Source of the DNA: Granulicella aggregans
GTDB lineage: Bacteria > Acidobacteriota > Terriglobia > Terriglobales > Acidobacteriaceae
DNA: 64,000 nt
NCBI RefSeq assembly: GCF_025685565.1
Contig: NZ_JAGSYE010000003.1
Coordinates: 744,001 to 808,000 of the forward strand
Direction: 5' to 3'
Made by a program: the position numbers and the translations under genes. The stretch's first letter is position 1. The number at the start of each line of letters is the position of its first letter. Shown here piece by piece: positions 44,471 through 51,951 of the stretch. The notes below the pieces were generated by a model. The model saw only the letters and a program-made list of their open reading frames with translations, was not told the DNA's origin and did no database searches.

Positions 44471-44496
44471 AGTGGGCCAAAGCCCACTTTTTATTT
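44471..44496 (+). terminator. Leader terminator/attenuator upstream of rimP
   Basis: AGTGGGC (44471-44477) and GCCCACT (44482-44488) form a 7-bp stem with a CAAA loop, followed by TTTTTATTT. This is a complete intrinsic terminator located 70 bp before the rimP start and after the candidate promoter at 44370-44399. It can therefore act as an attenuator of the operon, consistent with the known autoregulation of nusA operons, as well as ending M1 peptidase transcripts. Confidence 0.75.
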
Positions 44497-44565
44497 GCTC
44501 CAAAAAGCGTTTCCAATCTCCAGCGACGCGCAGCATAAGTGCAACAAAATCAACACCGAGAGACT

Positions 44566-45174
44566 ATGGCAGTACAGGTAGACCAAATCCGGGCACTTGC
44601 CGAGCGCATCGCGGCCTCGCACCACCTGGAGGTGGTTGAGGTCGAGTTTTCGGGCGGAACGAAGTTCCGCACCCTCCGCATCTTTATCGAGAAAGATGCG
44701 GAAGCCCGGGCAAAGCTGGCGGAGATCGCAGCGTCCGGGGAAGCTCCGGAAGAGCTCGCTTCCCTGCCCAGCGGAGTTCCGGTGGAGAGGCTTTCGGGCG
44801 TGACGCATGAAGATTGCGAGGTGTTTGCTCGCGACTTTGGCACCGTGCTCGACGTGGAAGACCTGATTCCCGGGGCGGAGTACACGCTTGAGGTCTCCTC
44901 GCCTGGTTTGGAGCGGAAGCTCTCGAAGCCTGAGGAGTTTGCCAGATTCTGCGGGAGTCTGATCAAGCTGCAGACGTTTACGGCAGTCAACAGCAATCGG
45001 CACTGGCTGGGCAGGCTGACGAGTTTCAAGGATGGAGAGCTGACGATTGATCTGTCGGCGGTGAAGCAGAAGGGTAAGGCCAAGAAGGCGGCCGCATCGA
45101 AGGCCGCTGAGGAGCAGACGGTGACGATCGCGTTTGCCAATGTTGAGAAGGCGAATTTAGTCGCTGAGATTTAG
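44566..45174 (+). CDS. rimP: Ribosome maturation factor RimP
   Basis: RimP is required for 30S assembly. The 202-residue protein begins MAVQVDQIRALAERIAAS, has the N-domain strand LEVVEVEFSGG, and the family signature YTLEVSSPGLERKL at about residue 105, followed by an SH3-like C-domain. It is longer than E. coli RimP because of an Ala/Glu-rich insertion (EKDAEARAKLAEIAASGEAP) near residue 45 and a Lys/Ala-rich stretch near 170. ATG 44566 is preferred over GTG 44539. It is first in rimP-nusA-infB. Confidence 0.94.
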   Translation: MAVQVDQIRALAERIAASHHLEVVEVEFSGGTKFRTLRIFIEKDAEARAKLAEIAASGEAPEELASLPSGVPVERLSGVTHEDCEVFARDFGTVLDVEDLIPGAEYTLEVSSPGLERKLSKPEEFARFCGSLIKLQTFTAVNSNRHWLGRLTSFKDGELTIDLSAVKQKGKAKKAAASKAAEEQTVTIAFANVEKANLVAEI

Positions 45175-45221
45175 TAAGGCGTGCTGGCTGCCTATGGGCC
45201 GCGTGAGATTTCTTACCGGGT

Positions 45222-45254
45222 CCCATGCATCGCGATGAAGCTGCGATGCATGGG
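45222..45254. repeat. 12-bp perfect hairpin between rimP and nusA
   Basis: CCCATGCATCGC (45222-45233) pairs with GCGATGCATGGG (45243-45254) over a nine-base loop; flanking G-U and G-C pairs extend it. No U-run follows. Its complement reads GTGCCCCATGC..., resembling the hairpin at 25323-25348. It may be a dispersed palindromic element or an RNA processing site. A TTGACA occurs at 45265 without a matching -10. Confidence 0.6.
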
Positions 45255-45368
45255 GCACAAAGTATTGACACAGAGTGAGAAGAGTTCGCACAGGCAAGTT
45301 GGTGCGGAAAGACAATTGAATAGCACCGCTGCAACAGCAATGCTGCAGCCGAGAAGGACGAAAAGAAA

Positions 45369-47000
45369 ATGGCAAGTGTTCTCTACCAATCGATCGAGAC
45401 GTTGAGCCGCGATAAGGGCATCGAGCCTGCAGTCGTGGTTGGAGCTGTTGAAGACGCCATCGCCCTGGCCACGCGCAAGTACTACAAGACGCAGGAGAAC
45501 ATGCGCGGCGAGATGGACAAGGAGACGGGCGAAATCCGCGCCTATGTCTTCAAGACGGTCGTCGAGACGCCCGAACAGGTCGAGGACGAGGTCAATCAGA
45601 TTCCCCTCGAACAGGCCCGCGAACTCGCACCCGAGGTTGAGGTAGGCGGCGAACTCCGCTTCTACAAGGACACCACGCCGCTCGGCCGCATTGCCGCGCA
45701 GATGGCGAAGCAGGTCATCTTCCAGAAGGTGCGCGAGGCTGAGCGCGACACCGTGTTCCTCGAGTACAACCACCGCGCGGGCGAGGTCCTGAACGCGACC
45801 GTGAAGCGCCTAGAGCCGATGGACGTGATCTTCGACCTCGGTAAGGCCGAGGCCCGCATGCCGAAGCGCGAGCAGTCGCGGCTGGAGCAATTCTCTGTGG
45901 GCGAGCGCGTTCGCGTGGTTCTGCTGCGCGTTGATCGCGCAGCCAAGGGACCGCAGGTGATCGTCTCCCGCGCCGCTCCCGCACTGGTGCAGAACCTCTT
46001 CCAGAGCGAAGTTCCCGAGATCTACGACGGGACTGTCACCATTCGTGCGATTGCGCGCGAGGCGGGTGAGCGCACCAAGATCGCTGTGATGTCGCGCGAT
46101 AAGGACGTCGACCCGGTCGGCGCCTGCGTCGGCATGAAGGGCATGCGCGTGCAGTCGATCATTCGCGAGCTGCGCGGCGAGAAGATCGACATCATCGAGT
46201 TCTCGGAAGAGATCACCACGTTCGCGGAGAAGGCGCTGCAACCGGCGAAGGTCGCCCGCGTCTCCATCGTCGATCTCGCGGACAAGCAGATCGAAGTGAT
46301 CGTGGACGACACCCAGCTTTCGCTGGCGATCGGCAAGAAGGGCCAGAACGTTCGTCTCGCCGCCAAGCTGCTGCAGTGGAAGATCGACATCAAGAGCGAG
46401 GAAGAGAAGCGCCAGGAGGTCGAGCAGCAGATGCACGCCATGGGCGGTGGCCCGACCACGCCGGTCGAGCAGATCACCGAGCTGGGCGAGACCATCCTCG
46501 AGAAGCTTATTGCCGCTGGAATTACGACGGTCGAAGAGCTGGCCGACATGACTCCGGAGCAGTTGGAAGAGGTTCCGGGCATCGGCGAAAAGACGGTCGA
46601 GAAGATTTCTGTCGCTGTTCGCCACTACTTCGGCCAGTACGAAGAGGGCGAGGCACGCCCGGTCGTCGCTCCGGTGGAAGGCGAGCAGGTAGCCGTTATC
46701 GAGGCTGCAGCATCAGAAGTTGAAGCTGTAGAGGAGGACACTTTGGCAAGCGATACCGAGACGAAGACGCCCGAAGAAGTTTTGGCTGAACGAGTAGGCA
46801 CCGGCGACGTGGAAGAGGTAGCAAACCTCTCCGCTGAGGAATTGGCCGAGATTGAAGATCTCAACTCCGCGAACGACGGCTACTCTGACGCCGACAATCG
46901 CGAGGCACGGATTGAGCTGGAGAACGATGCCACCGACGAGCTGGTGAACGAAAGCCAGGAAGTCTCGGATGAGGGCATCGACGGGAACGACCGTGGTTAG
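45369..47000 (+). CDS. nusA: Transcription termination/antitermination factor NusA
   Basis: The 543-residue protein shows the NusA N-terminal RNAP-binding domain (LSRDKGIEPAVVVGAVEDAI), S1 domain (about 130-200), KH1 and KH2 (DPVGACVGMKGMRVQSIIRE, and LAIGKKGQNVRLAAKL), then a helix-hairpin-helix at about 370-420 (LEEVPGIGEKTVEKI) and a very acidic C-terminal tail of about 110 residues. It modulates pausing and termination. ATG 45369 follows GAAAAG. There is a 194-bp gap after rimP and the ylxR gene usually found before infB is missing. Confidence 0.96.
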   Translation: MASVLYQSIETLSRDKGIEPAVVVGAVEDAIALATRKYYKTQENMRGEMDKETGEIRAYVFKTVVETPEQVEDEVNQIPLEQARELAPEVEVGGELRFYKDTTPLGRIAAQMAKQVIFQKVREAERDTVFLEYNHRAGEVLNATVKRLEPMDVIFDLGKAEARMPKREQSRLEQFSVGERVRVVLLRVDRAAKGPQVIVSRAAPALVQNLFQSEVPEIYDGTVTIRAIAREAGERTKIAVMSRDKDVDPVGACVGMKGMRVQSIIRELRGEKIDIIEFSEEITTFAEKALQPAKVARVSIVDLADKQIEVIVDDTQLSLAIGKKGQNVRLAAKLLQWKIDIKSEEEKRQEVEQQMHAMGGGPTTPVEQITELGETILEKLIAAGITTVEELADMTPEQLEEVPGIGEKTVEKISVAVRHYFGQYEEGEARPVVAPVEGEQVAVIEAAASEVEAVEEDTLASDTETKTPEEVLAERVGTGDVEEVANLSAEELAEIEDLNSANDGYSDADNREARIELENDATDELVNESQEVSDEGIDGNDRG

Positions 47001-47136
47001 CAGTTTTCGCCACGCACACATGGATTGCCTGGTTCGCGATGCCGCGATTTCAGGGATAATAGAGAATGCACCATATTCTTTCCACGACGGGGCTGATATG
47101 AGCAGCTAAGCGGCGCAGGGGAGCGAAAAGGGACGG

Positions 47137-50100
47137 ATGACGAAGGTTCGAATTAACGATCTTGCAAGAGAACTAGAAGTAAAGAGCAAGCCGATTCTGG
47201 ACGCGCTTGAAGCAATCGGCGTGTCCGGAAAGACGCACTCCAGTTCCATCGATCCTGGTCAGGCAGAGCGGGTTCGCGAATACTTCAAAAACGGCGGCCG
47301 TAGCAGCTCGCCGAAGTCTGCCCCGCCGGCGAAGCCTGCGTTTGACTTACGCGGCGTCTCGAAGCCCGGTGACGCTCTGAAGGCGATCCTAGAGCGCCGC
47401 AACGCCGAGGCCGCAGCCAAGGCTGCTCCACCAGCTCGCGGCCCTGTCGTCGTAGCCGGACCTGCCGCAAGTGCCGCAACAACGGCACCGGCACCCGTTC
47501 GCCCTGCAGTCGTGGTTCAACCTCCCGCGCCCGTCGCTTCGCGTCCGCCCGCACCGCCTGCTCCGGAAGCGCCCGCCCCGCGCCGCATCGTCCCTCTGCC
47601 TAACCAGGGAGCGCGCATCATCTCTCCGGCACCTTCTGCCGCTCCAGCGATCGCCAGCCGCCCGCCTGCCGGAACGGTTGTCGTCGCCCGGCCACCTGTT
47701 ACAGGAGCCGCGCCGGCAGCAACTGCTGCACCAGTTCGCCCGGTAGTCGTTGCCGCGCCGCCTGTCGCACCTCCGGCCGCGCCGACCGTAACTGCACCTG
47801 TCTCCGAGACTCCCGCGGTGGCAAAGCCGGCCGCTCCTGTGGCTCCTGTCGCGGTAGCGCCCCCGGTGGTTGCGCCGGTTGCTGCTACTCCTGCCGCCCC
47901 GGAAGCAAGCGCGGCTCCGGTCGAAGCTGCGCCCGCGCCCGAAGCGGCAGCGCCCGCGCCAACCACACCTCCGCCGCCTCCCGGCCCTGCTCCGCGTCGC
48001 GTCATCATGCCGCAGACCGGACCCCGGCCCATTTACACGGCGCCGCCGCCGGTTCCAGGCGCTCCCCCGCGTAACCGTCCGATCTTCGAGCGTCCTCGTC
48101 CCGGCAGCGGCCCTGGCAACTTCTCCGGACCGCGTCCTAGCAGCGGCCCCATGGGCGGTCCTGGTGGACCGGGCATCGCCCCCGGCGCTCGCCGCCCCAT
48201 GCACCCTACCCGCCCAGGCTTTGCCGGCCCTGGCGGAGCCCCACGCCCCGGCTTCACCCCTGGCGGTGCTCCTGGTGGACGTCCCGGCTTCCCCCCGCGT
48301 CCCGGAATGGGTGCGCGTCCTGGCGGAGCTCCTGGCTCCCCGATGCCCGGTCCAGGCGAGGGCATGCGCCCTGCCGCGCGTCCTGGCCAGCGTCGTGGAG
48401 GCCAGCGCTACGAGAAGGTGAAGGAAGGCCCGATGAAGGGCTTCCAGCCGCCACCGCGTTACGGCGGCCAGAGCTTCTCCCGCGAGCCTCTGCCGATCAC
48501 CAAGACCATCACCGTCACCGAAGGCATCTCGGTCAAGGACCTCGCCGAAAAGCTCGACGTTCGCGGTAAGGATCTCATCGCTGTCCTGTTGATGAAGGGC
48601 GTCTTCGTCACCGTCAACCAGTCGCTCGATGGTGAACTCGTCAAGGAAGTGGCGCGTCAGTTCGGTGCCGATGCGACCGTCATCTCGGTCGAAGAACAGC
48701 TTGAGAACGAGGCCATCGAAGGTCTGCTCGAAGACACGACCGGCATGGTCGAGGTCGTCCGCTCGCCTGTCGTCACCGTCATGGGTCACGTCGACCACGG
48801 TAAGACCTCGCTGCTCGACGCCATCCGCTCCACCGACGTAGCCGCCGGCGAAGCTGGAGGCATCACCCAGCACATCGGTGCCTACAAGGTGAAGATCACC
48901 AAGCCGGACAGCCCAGCGTTCGGTCGCGAGATCGTCTTCCTCGACACCCCTGGTCACGAGGCCTTCACCCGCATGCGTGCTCGCGGAGCCAAGGTTACGG
49001 ACATCGTTGTGGTCGTCGTCGCAGCTGATGACGGAGTCATGCCGCAGACCCTTGAAGCCATCGACCACGCGAAGGCGGCGAACGTGCCGATCATCGTGGC
49101 CATCAACAAGATCGACAAGCCCGAAGCGCAGCCCGACAAGATCAAGCAGCAGCTTGGCGAGCGCGGCCTCCAGCTTACAGGCTGGGGTGGCGATGTCGAG
49201 TACGTGGAAGTCTCCGCGAAGAAGCGCCTTAACCTCGACGCTCTCGAAGAGATGATCTGCTACGTCGCCGACACCAACGAGCAGAAGGCACAGCCTGAGC
49301 GTCCCGCAGTCGGTACGGTCATCGAAGCCAAGCTTGATCGCGGTCGCGGTGCAGTCGCATCGATCCTCGTACAGAACGGAACCCTGAAGCTTGGCGACAG
49401 CTACATCGTCGGCAACACCTTCGGTAAGATCCGCGCCATGTTCGACGATCGCGGTCGTCCTGTCACCGAAGCTGGTCCGTCAACGCCGGTCGAGATCCTC
49501 GGTCTCGAAGGCATGCCAGACGCGGGCGATACCTTCCTCGTTATGGCGGACCGCGACAAGGCCAAGGGCATTGCGCAGTACCGCAAGATGAAGGAACGCG
49601 AAGCCCAGCTTGCGAAGTCCTCGCGCGTCTCGCTCGAAGGCCTCGCCGAACAGATCAAGCAGGCCGGCATGAAGGACCTGAACCTGATCCTCAAGGGCGA
49701 CGTGCAGGGCTCGGTCGAAGTTCTGGCCGATTCGCTCCAGCGCATGTCCACCGAGAAGGTTCGCGTTCGCGTCCTCCACTCCGGTGTCGGCGCTATCACC
49801 GAGTCCGACGTGCTGCTCGCGTCTGCCTCGAACGCTGTCATCATCGGCTTCAACGTCCGGCCCGACCGCAAGTCCGCGGAAGTGGCTGAGCGCGAGAACG
49901 TCGAGATTCGTCTCCACTCGATCATCTACGAGCTGCAGGATGAGATCACCAAGGCGATGTACGGCCTGCTCGAACCGGTCTTCAAGGAGAATTACGCTGG
50001 CCGCGCCGAGGTGCTCAACGTCTTCAAGATCACGAAGGTCGGCCAGATCGCCGGCTGCCGCGTGACCGACGGCATCATCAAGCGCAGCTCTCAGGCACGC

Positions 50101-50385
50101 CTGATGCGCGATGGCGTAGAGATCTGGAAGGGCAAGATCTCCTCGCTCAAGCGCTTCAAGGATGACGTCTCGGAAGTCCGCGACGGCGTGGAGTGCGGTA
50201 TCGATCTGGCTGGCCACAAGGACATCCGCGTGGGCGACATCATCGAGACCTTCACCACGGAGAAGATGGCAGACGAACTGGGACAAAACACCGCCATCTT
50301 GAAGAAGCAGCAGCTTGCTGAACTGGCTGCCGCCAAGGCATCGGAGAAGACGGTGGAAGCGGCTGAGGCTTCGATCGCTAACTAG
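47137..50385 (+). CDS. infB: Translation initiation factor IF-2
   Basis: IF-2 brings fMet-tRNA to the 30S and promotes subunit joining. The 1,082-residue protein has an N-terminal IF2_N domain (VRINDLARELEVKSKPILDAL), a long Ala/Pro/Val-rich linker (about 85-290), a Gly/Pro/Arg-rich stretch (about 290-430), a second IF2_N, and the GTPase: GHVDHGKTSLLD (G1), DTPGHEAF (G3), NKID (G4), SAKK (G5). C-terminal domains 2-4 are complete. ATG 47137 follows AAGGGA. A GATAAT at 47055-47060 might be an internal -10. Last gene of rimP-nusA-infB. Confidence 0.97.
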   Translation: MTKVRINDLARELEVKSKPILDALEAIGVSGKTHSSSIDPGQAERVREYFKNGGRSSSPKSAPPAKPAFDLRGVSKPGDALKAILERRNAEAAAKAAPPARGPVVVAGPAASAATTAPAPVRPAVVVQPPAPVASRPPAPPAPEAPAPRRIVPLPNQGARIISPAPSAAPAIASRPPAGTVVVARPPVTGAAPAATAAPVRPVVVAAPPVAPPAAPTVTAPVSETPAVAKPAAPVAPVAVAPPVVAPVAATPAAPEASAAPVEAAPAPEAAAPAPTTPPPPPGPAPRRVIMPQTGPRPIYTAPPPVPGAPPRNRPIFERPRPGSGPGNFSGPRPSSGPMGGPGGPGIAPGARRPMHPTRPGFAGPGGAPRPGFTPGGAPGGRPGFPPRPGMGARPGGAPGSPMPGPGEGMRPAARPGQRRGGQRYEKVKEGPMKGFQPPPRYGGQSFSREPLPITKTITVTEGISVKDLAEKLDVRGKDLIAVLLMKGVFVTVNQSLDGELVKEVARQFGADATVISVEEQLENEAIEGLLEDTTGMVEVVRSPVVTVMGHVDHGKTSLLDAIRSTDVAAGEAGGITQHIGAYKVKITKPDSPAFGREIVFLDTPGHEAFTRMRARGAKVTDIVVVVVAADDGVMPQTLEAIDHAKAANVPIIVAINKIDKPEAQPDKIKQQLGERGLQLTGWGGDVEYVEVSAKKRLNLDALEEMICYVADTNEQKAQPERPAVGTVIEAKLDRGRGAVASILVQNGTLKLGDSYIVGNTFGKIRAMFDDRGRPVTEAGPSTPVEILGLEGMPDAGDTFLVMADRDKAKGIAQYRKMKEREAQLAKSSRVSLEGLAEQIKQAGMKDLNLILKGDVQGSVEVLADSLQRMSTEKVRVRVLHSGVGAITESDVLLASASNAVIIGFNVRPDRKSAEVAERENVEIRLHSIIYELQDEITKAMYGLLEPVFKENYAGRAEVLNVFKITKVGQIAGCRVTDGIIKRSSQARLMRDGVEIWKGKISSLKRFKDDVSEVRDGVECGIDLAGHKDIRVGDIIETFTTEKMADELGQNTAILKKQQLAELAAAKASEKTVEAAEASIAN

Positions 50386-50414
50386 CTCCTTCAACTCTCG
50401 CATCGAGAAACAGG

Positions 50415-50450
50415 AATGGCCAGAGGATCACTCCTCTGGCCGTTGGCTTT
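50415..50450 (+). terminator. Terminator of the infB operon
   Basis: A perfect 10-bp stem (GGCCAGAGGA at 50418-50427 with 50432-50441), extendable to 13 pairs, has a TCAC loop and is followed by a short, interrupted T-rich tail. It lies 30 bp after the infB stop. Confidence 0.75.
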
Positions 50451-50470
50451 GGCGCTAGACTATTTTCCAG

Positions 50471-51298
50471 ATGGCCCACTTGCAAAAAACGACGAAGCGC
50501 CGTGACCACTATCTGCCACAAGGCTACCTGCGCGGGTTCATTGATCCTGTCCGTAAGGATAGGAACAAACCTCTTTGGCATTTTGATATGCACGCAGGAT
50601 CATGGACCGAAAAAAGCACTCGGCAAGTTGGCTACGCTTAGGGATTCTACGACTATGCAAATGAATCGACTGAGTTGATATCTCCTGACAAGACCTTTGC
50701 TAGCCTTGAAAGGAATTTTCTGCTGGTCAGAGATAAGCTCATCGCCGATGAATTCAAGAACTGGCGAGAGGACCTCGATTTCCTTCTCTCTTTTATGGAT
50801 ATGATCCGGGCGCGGTCGCCGCTGTTCTTGGCCCAGAAGGAAGTCGATAACAGGGCCTTGAGAGGTTGGACAGTAAAGTCGGTTGGCCCCGGGCCAAATA
50901 AGATCACGCTGGAATCGATGGAAGCAGCACCCATGTCCGAAACATGGATTCGCAATCGGGCGATCGTCCAGATGAGGGAAGAAATTCTTAAAGGGCCTGC
51001 TTGGACGTTAAATTTTCACTGGTGCCTCAGATATACGAGGTCTACGACAGATCCGGTCATTACTTGCGATCATCCTGTGAGTAGCGCTGGCCCTCGCAAC
51101 AGTCGTGAAACTTTTCTGAGTGATCCGGATACGTTCGTCTACCTTCCAATCTGCTGGCAGGCATGTCTGATTGGAAACCTCTGCAAGTTCGACGTAGACA
51201 CAGACGAATTTGTCCCATCTACACTCAAATTCATTCGAGATTTATACCGCACCAATGCGTCGGAGTATCTGATTTCACCCCAGCCCATTTCTTTTTAG
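50471..51298 (+). pseudogene. DUF4238 gene interrupted by an amber codon
   Basis: From ATG 50471 the frame reads a DUF4238-type start (RDHYLPQGYLRGFIDP, compare the family's NHYVPQxYLRxF), continues to residue 56, hits TAG at 50639-50641, and then goes on in the same frame as GFYDYANE for 218 more residues to 51298. One base change explains the loss; the rest keeps good coding character, including LDFLLSFMDMIRARSP and TCDHPV, a DUF4238-like metal-site segment. Base composition is clearly AT-richer than the core genes, suggesting transfer. A remnant protein could start at TTG 50675. Amber readthrough is possible but no evidence favours it. Confidence 0.75.
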
Positions 51299-51384
51299 CG
51301 AAATATGTCCCTTTCGGGTTTGTGACCTCCGCAGATACAAACTTGACCTACGCAAGGTCTAAAATGACATTGAGGACTTGAAAC

Positions 51385-51618
51385 ATGCCGAACATGGACT
51401 GGTCACAATGCTCCGCTGTAGAAAGCATTCCCGGCAAGGTCAGCGGGGCGTGGGTCTTTCGCGGAACGCGTATGCCTGTCCAGACCGTCTTCGAAAACCT
51501 CGAGGCCGGAATGTCCGTCGATGAGATCACCGAAGTCTTCGATGTGACGGCTGAAGAAGTCCGATCTGTGCTGCGCTTTGCCGCCCAAAGCCTCACGAAA
51601 GCGCCAGCACACGGCTGA
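51385..51618 (+). CDS. DUF433 antitoxin-like protein
   Basis: A 77-residue DUF433 protein: IPGKVSGAWVFRGTRMPVQTVFENLEAGMS contains the family core GTRMPVQTVFENLEAG, and the C-terminal VTAEEVRSVLRFAAQS is its HTH-like helix. DUF433 proteins are usually paired with DUF5615 PIN-like toxins, as here, with the toxin start overlapping this stop by one base (TGATG). It likely binds DNA to autoregulate and neutralises the partner. Confidence 0.85.
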   Translation: MPNMDWSQCSAVESIPGKVSGAWVFRGTRMPVQTVFENLEAGMSVDEITEVFDVTAEEVRSVLRFAAQSLTKAPAHG

Positions 51619-51944
51619 TGAAGGTGCCCTTCGACAACGGCACGCCGAAGCCAATCGCCCGCAGTCTCATCGGCCACGAGATCGCTTTTGCCCGCCAGAT
51701 CGGCTGGCACGAGTTGGAAAACGGCCAGCTCATTCAACAGGCCGAAGATGCCGGTTACGACGTGCTCCTCAGCACCGACAAGAACATCCGATACCAGCAG
51801 AACCTCTCACAGCGCAAGATCGCTCTAGTCGTGCTCGGCAATTCGCAATGGCCACAGGTTCGCCTGTGTCTTACCGAGATCGCCGCCGCAGTGAACGCAA
51901 GCCTGCCGGGCGGCTATGTCGAAGTTCCTATCCCATTCAAGTAG
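51618..51944 (+). CDS. DUF5615 PIN-like toxin candidate
   Basis: The 108-residue protein has the Mut7-C/DUF5615 layout: N-terminal KVPFDNGTPKPIARSL, where an Asp lies at residue 6, a GHEI turn, an acidic residue in the LIQQAEDAGYDVLLSTD segment, and STDKNI carrying the second catalytic-type Asp at about residue 55. PIN-like proteins of this group are presumed RNases in toxin-antitoxin modules. Translationally coupled to the DUF433 gene. Toxicity is inferred from the family. Confidence 0.8.
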   Translation: MKVPFDNGTPKPIARSLIGHEIAFARQIGWHELENGQLIQQAEDAGYDVLLSTDKNIRYQQNLSQRKIALVVLGNSQWPQVRLCLTEIAAAVNASLPGGYVEVPIPFK

Positions 51945-51951
51945 CCACTCG

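Noticed and set aside
45265..45300. TTGACA at 45265 as a nusA promoter
   Set aside because: No acceptable -10 at 15-19 bp downstream; nusA is likely transcribed from the rimP promoter.
47055..47060. GATAAT as a firm infB promoter
   Set aside because: The nearest -35-like TTGCCT is 24 bp away; kept only as a possible weak internal -10.
47389..49068. 559-residue minus-strand ORF opposite infB
   Set aside because: It is antisense to the IF-2 linker and GTPase, has no recognisable domain, is Arg/Gly/Ser-rich from GC bias and has no Shine-Dalgarno.
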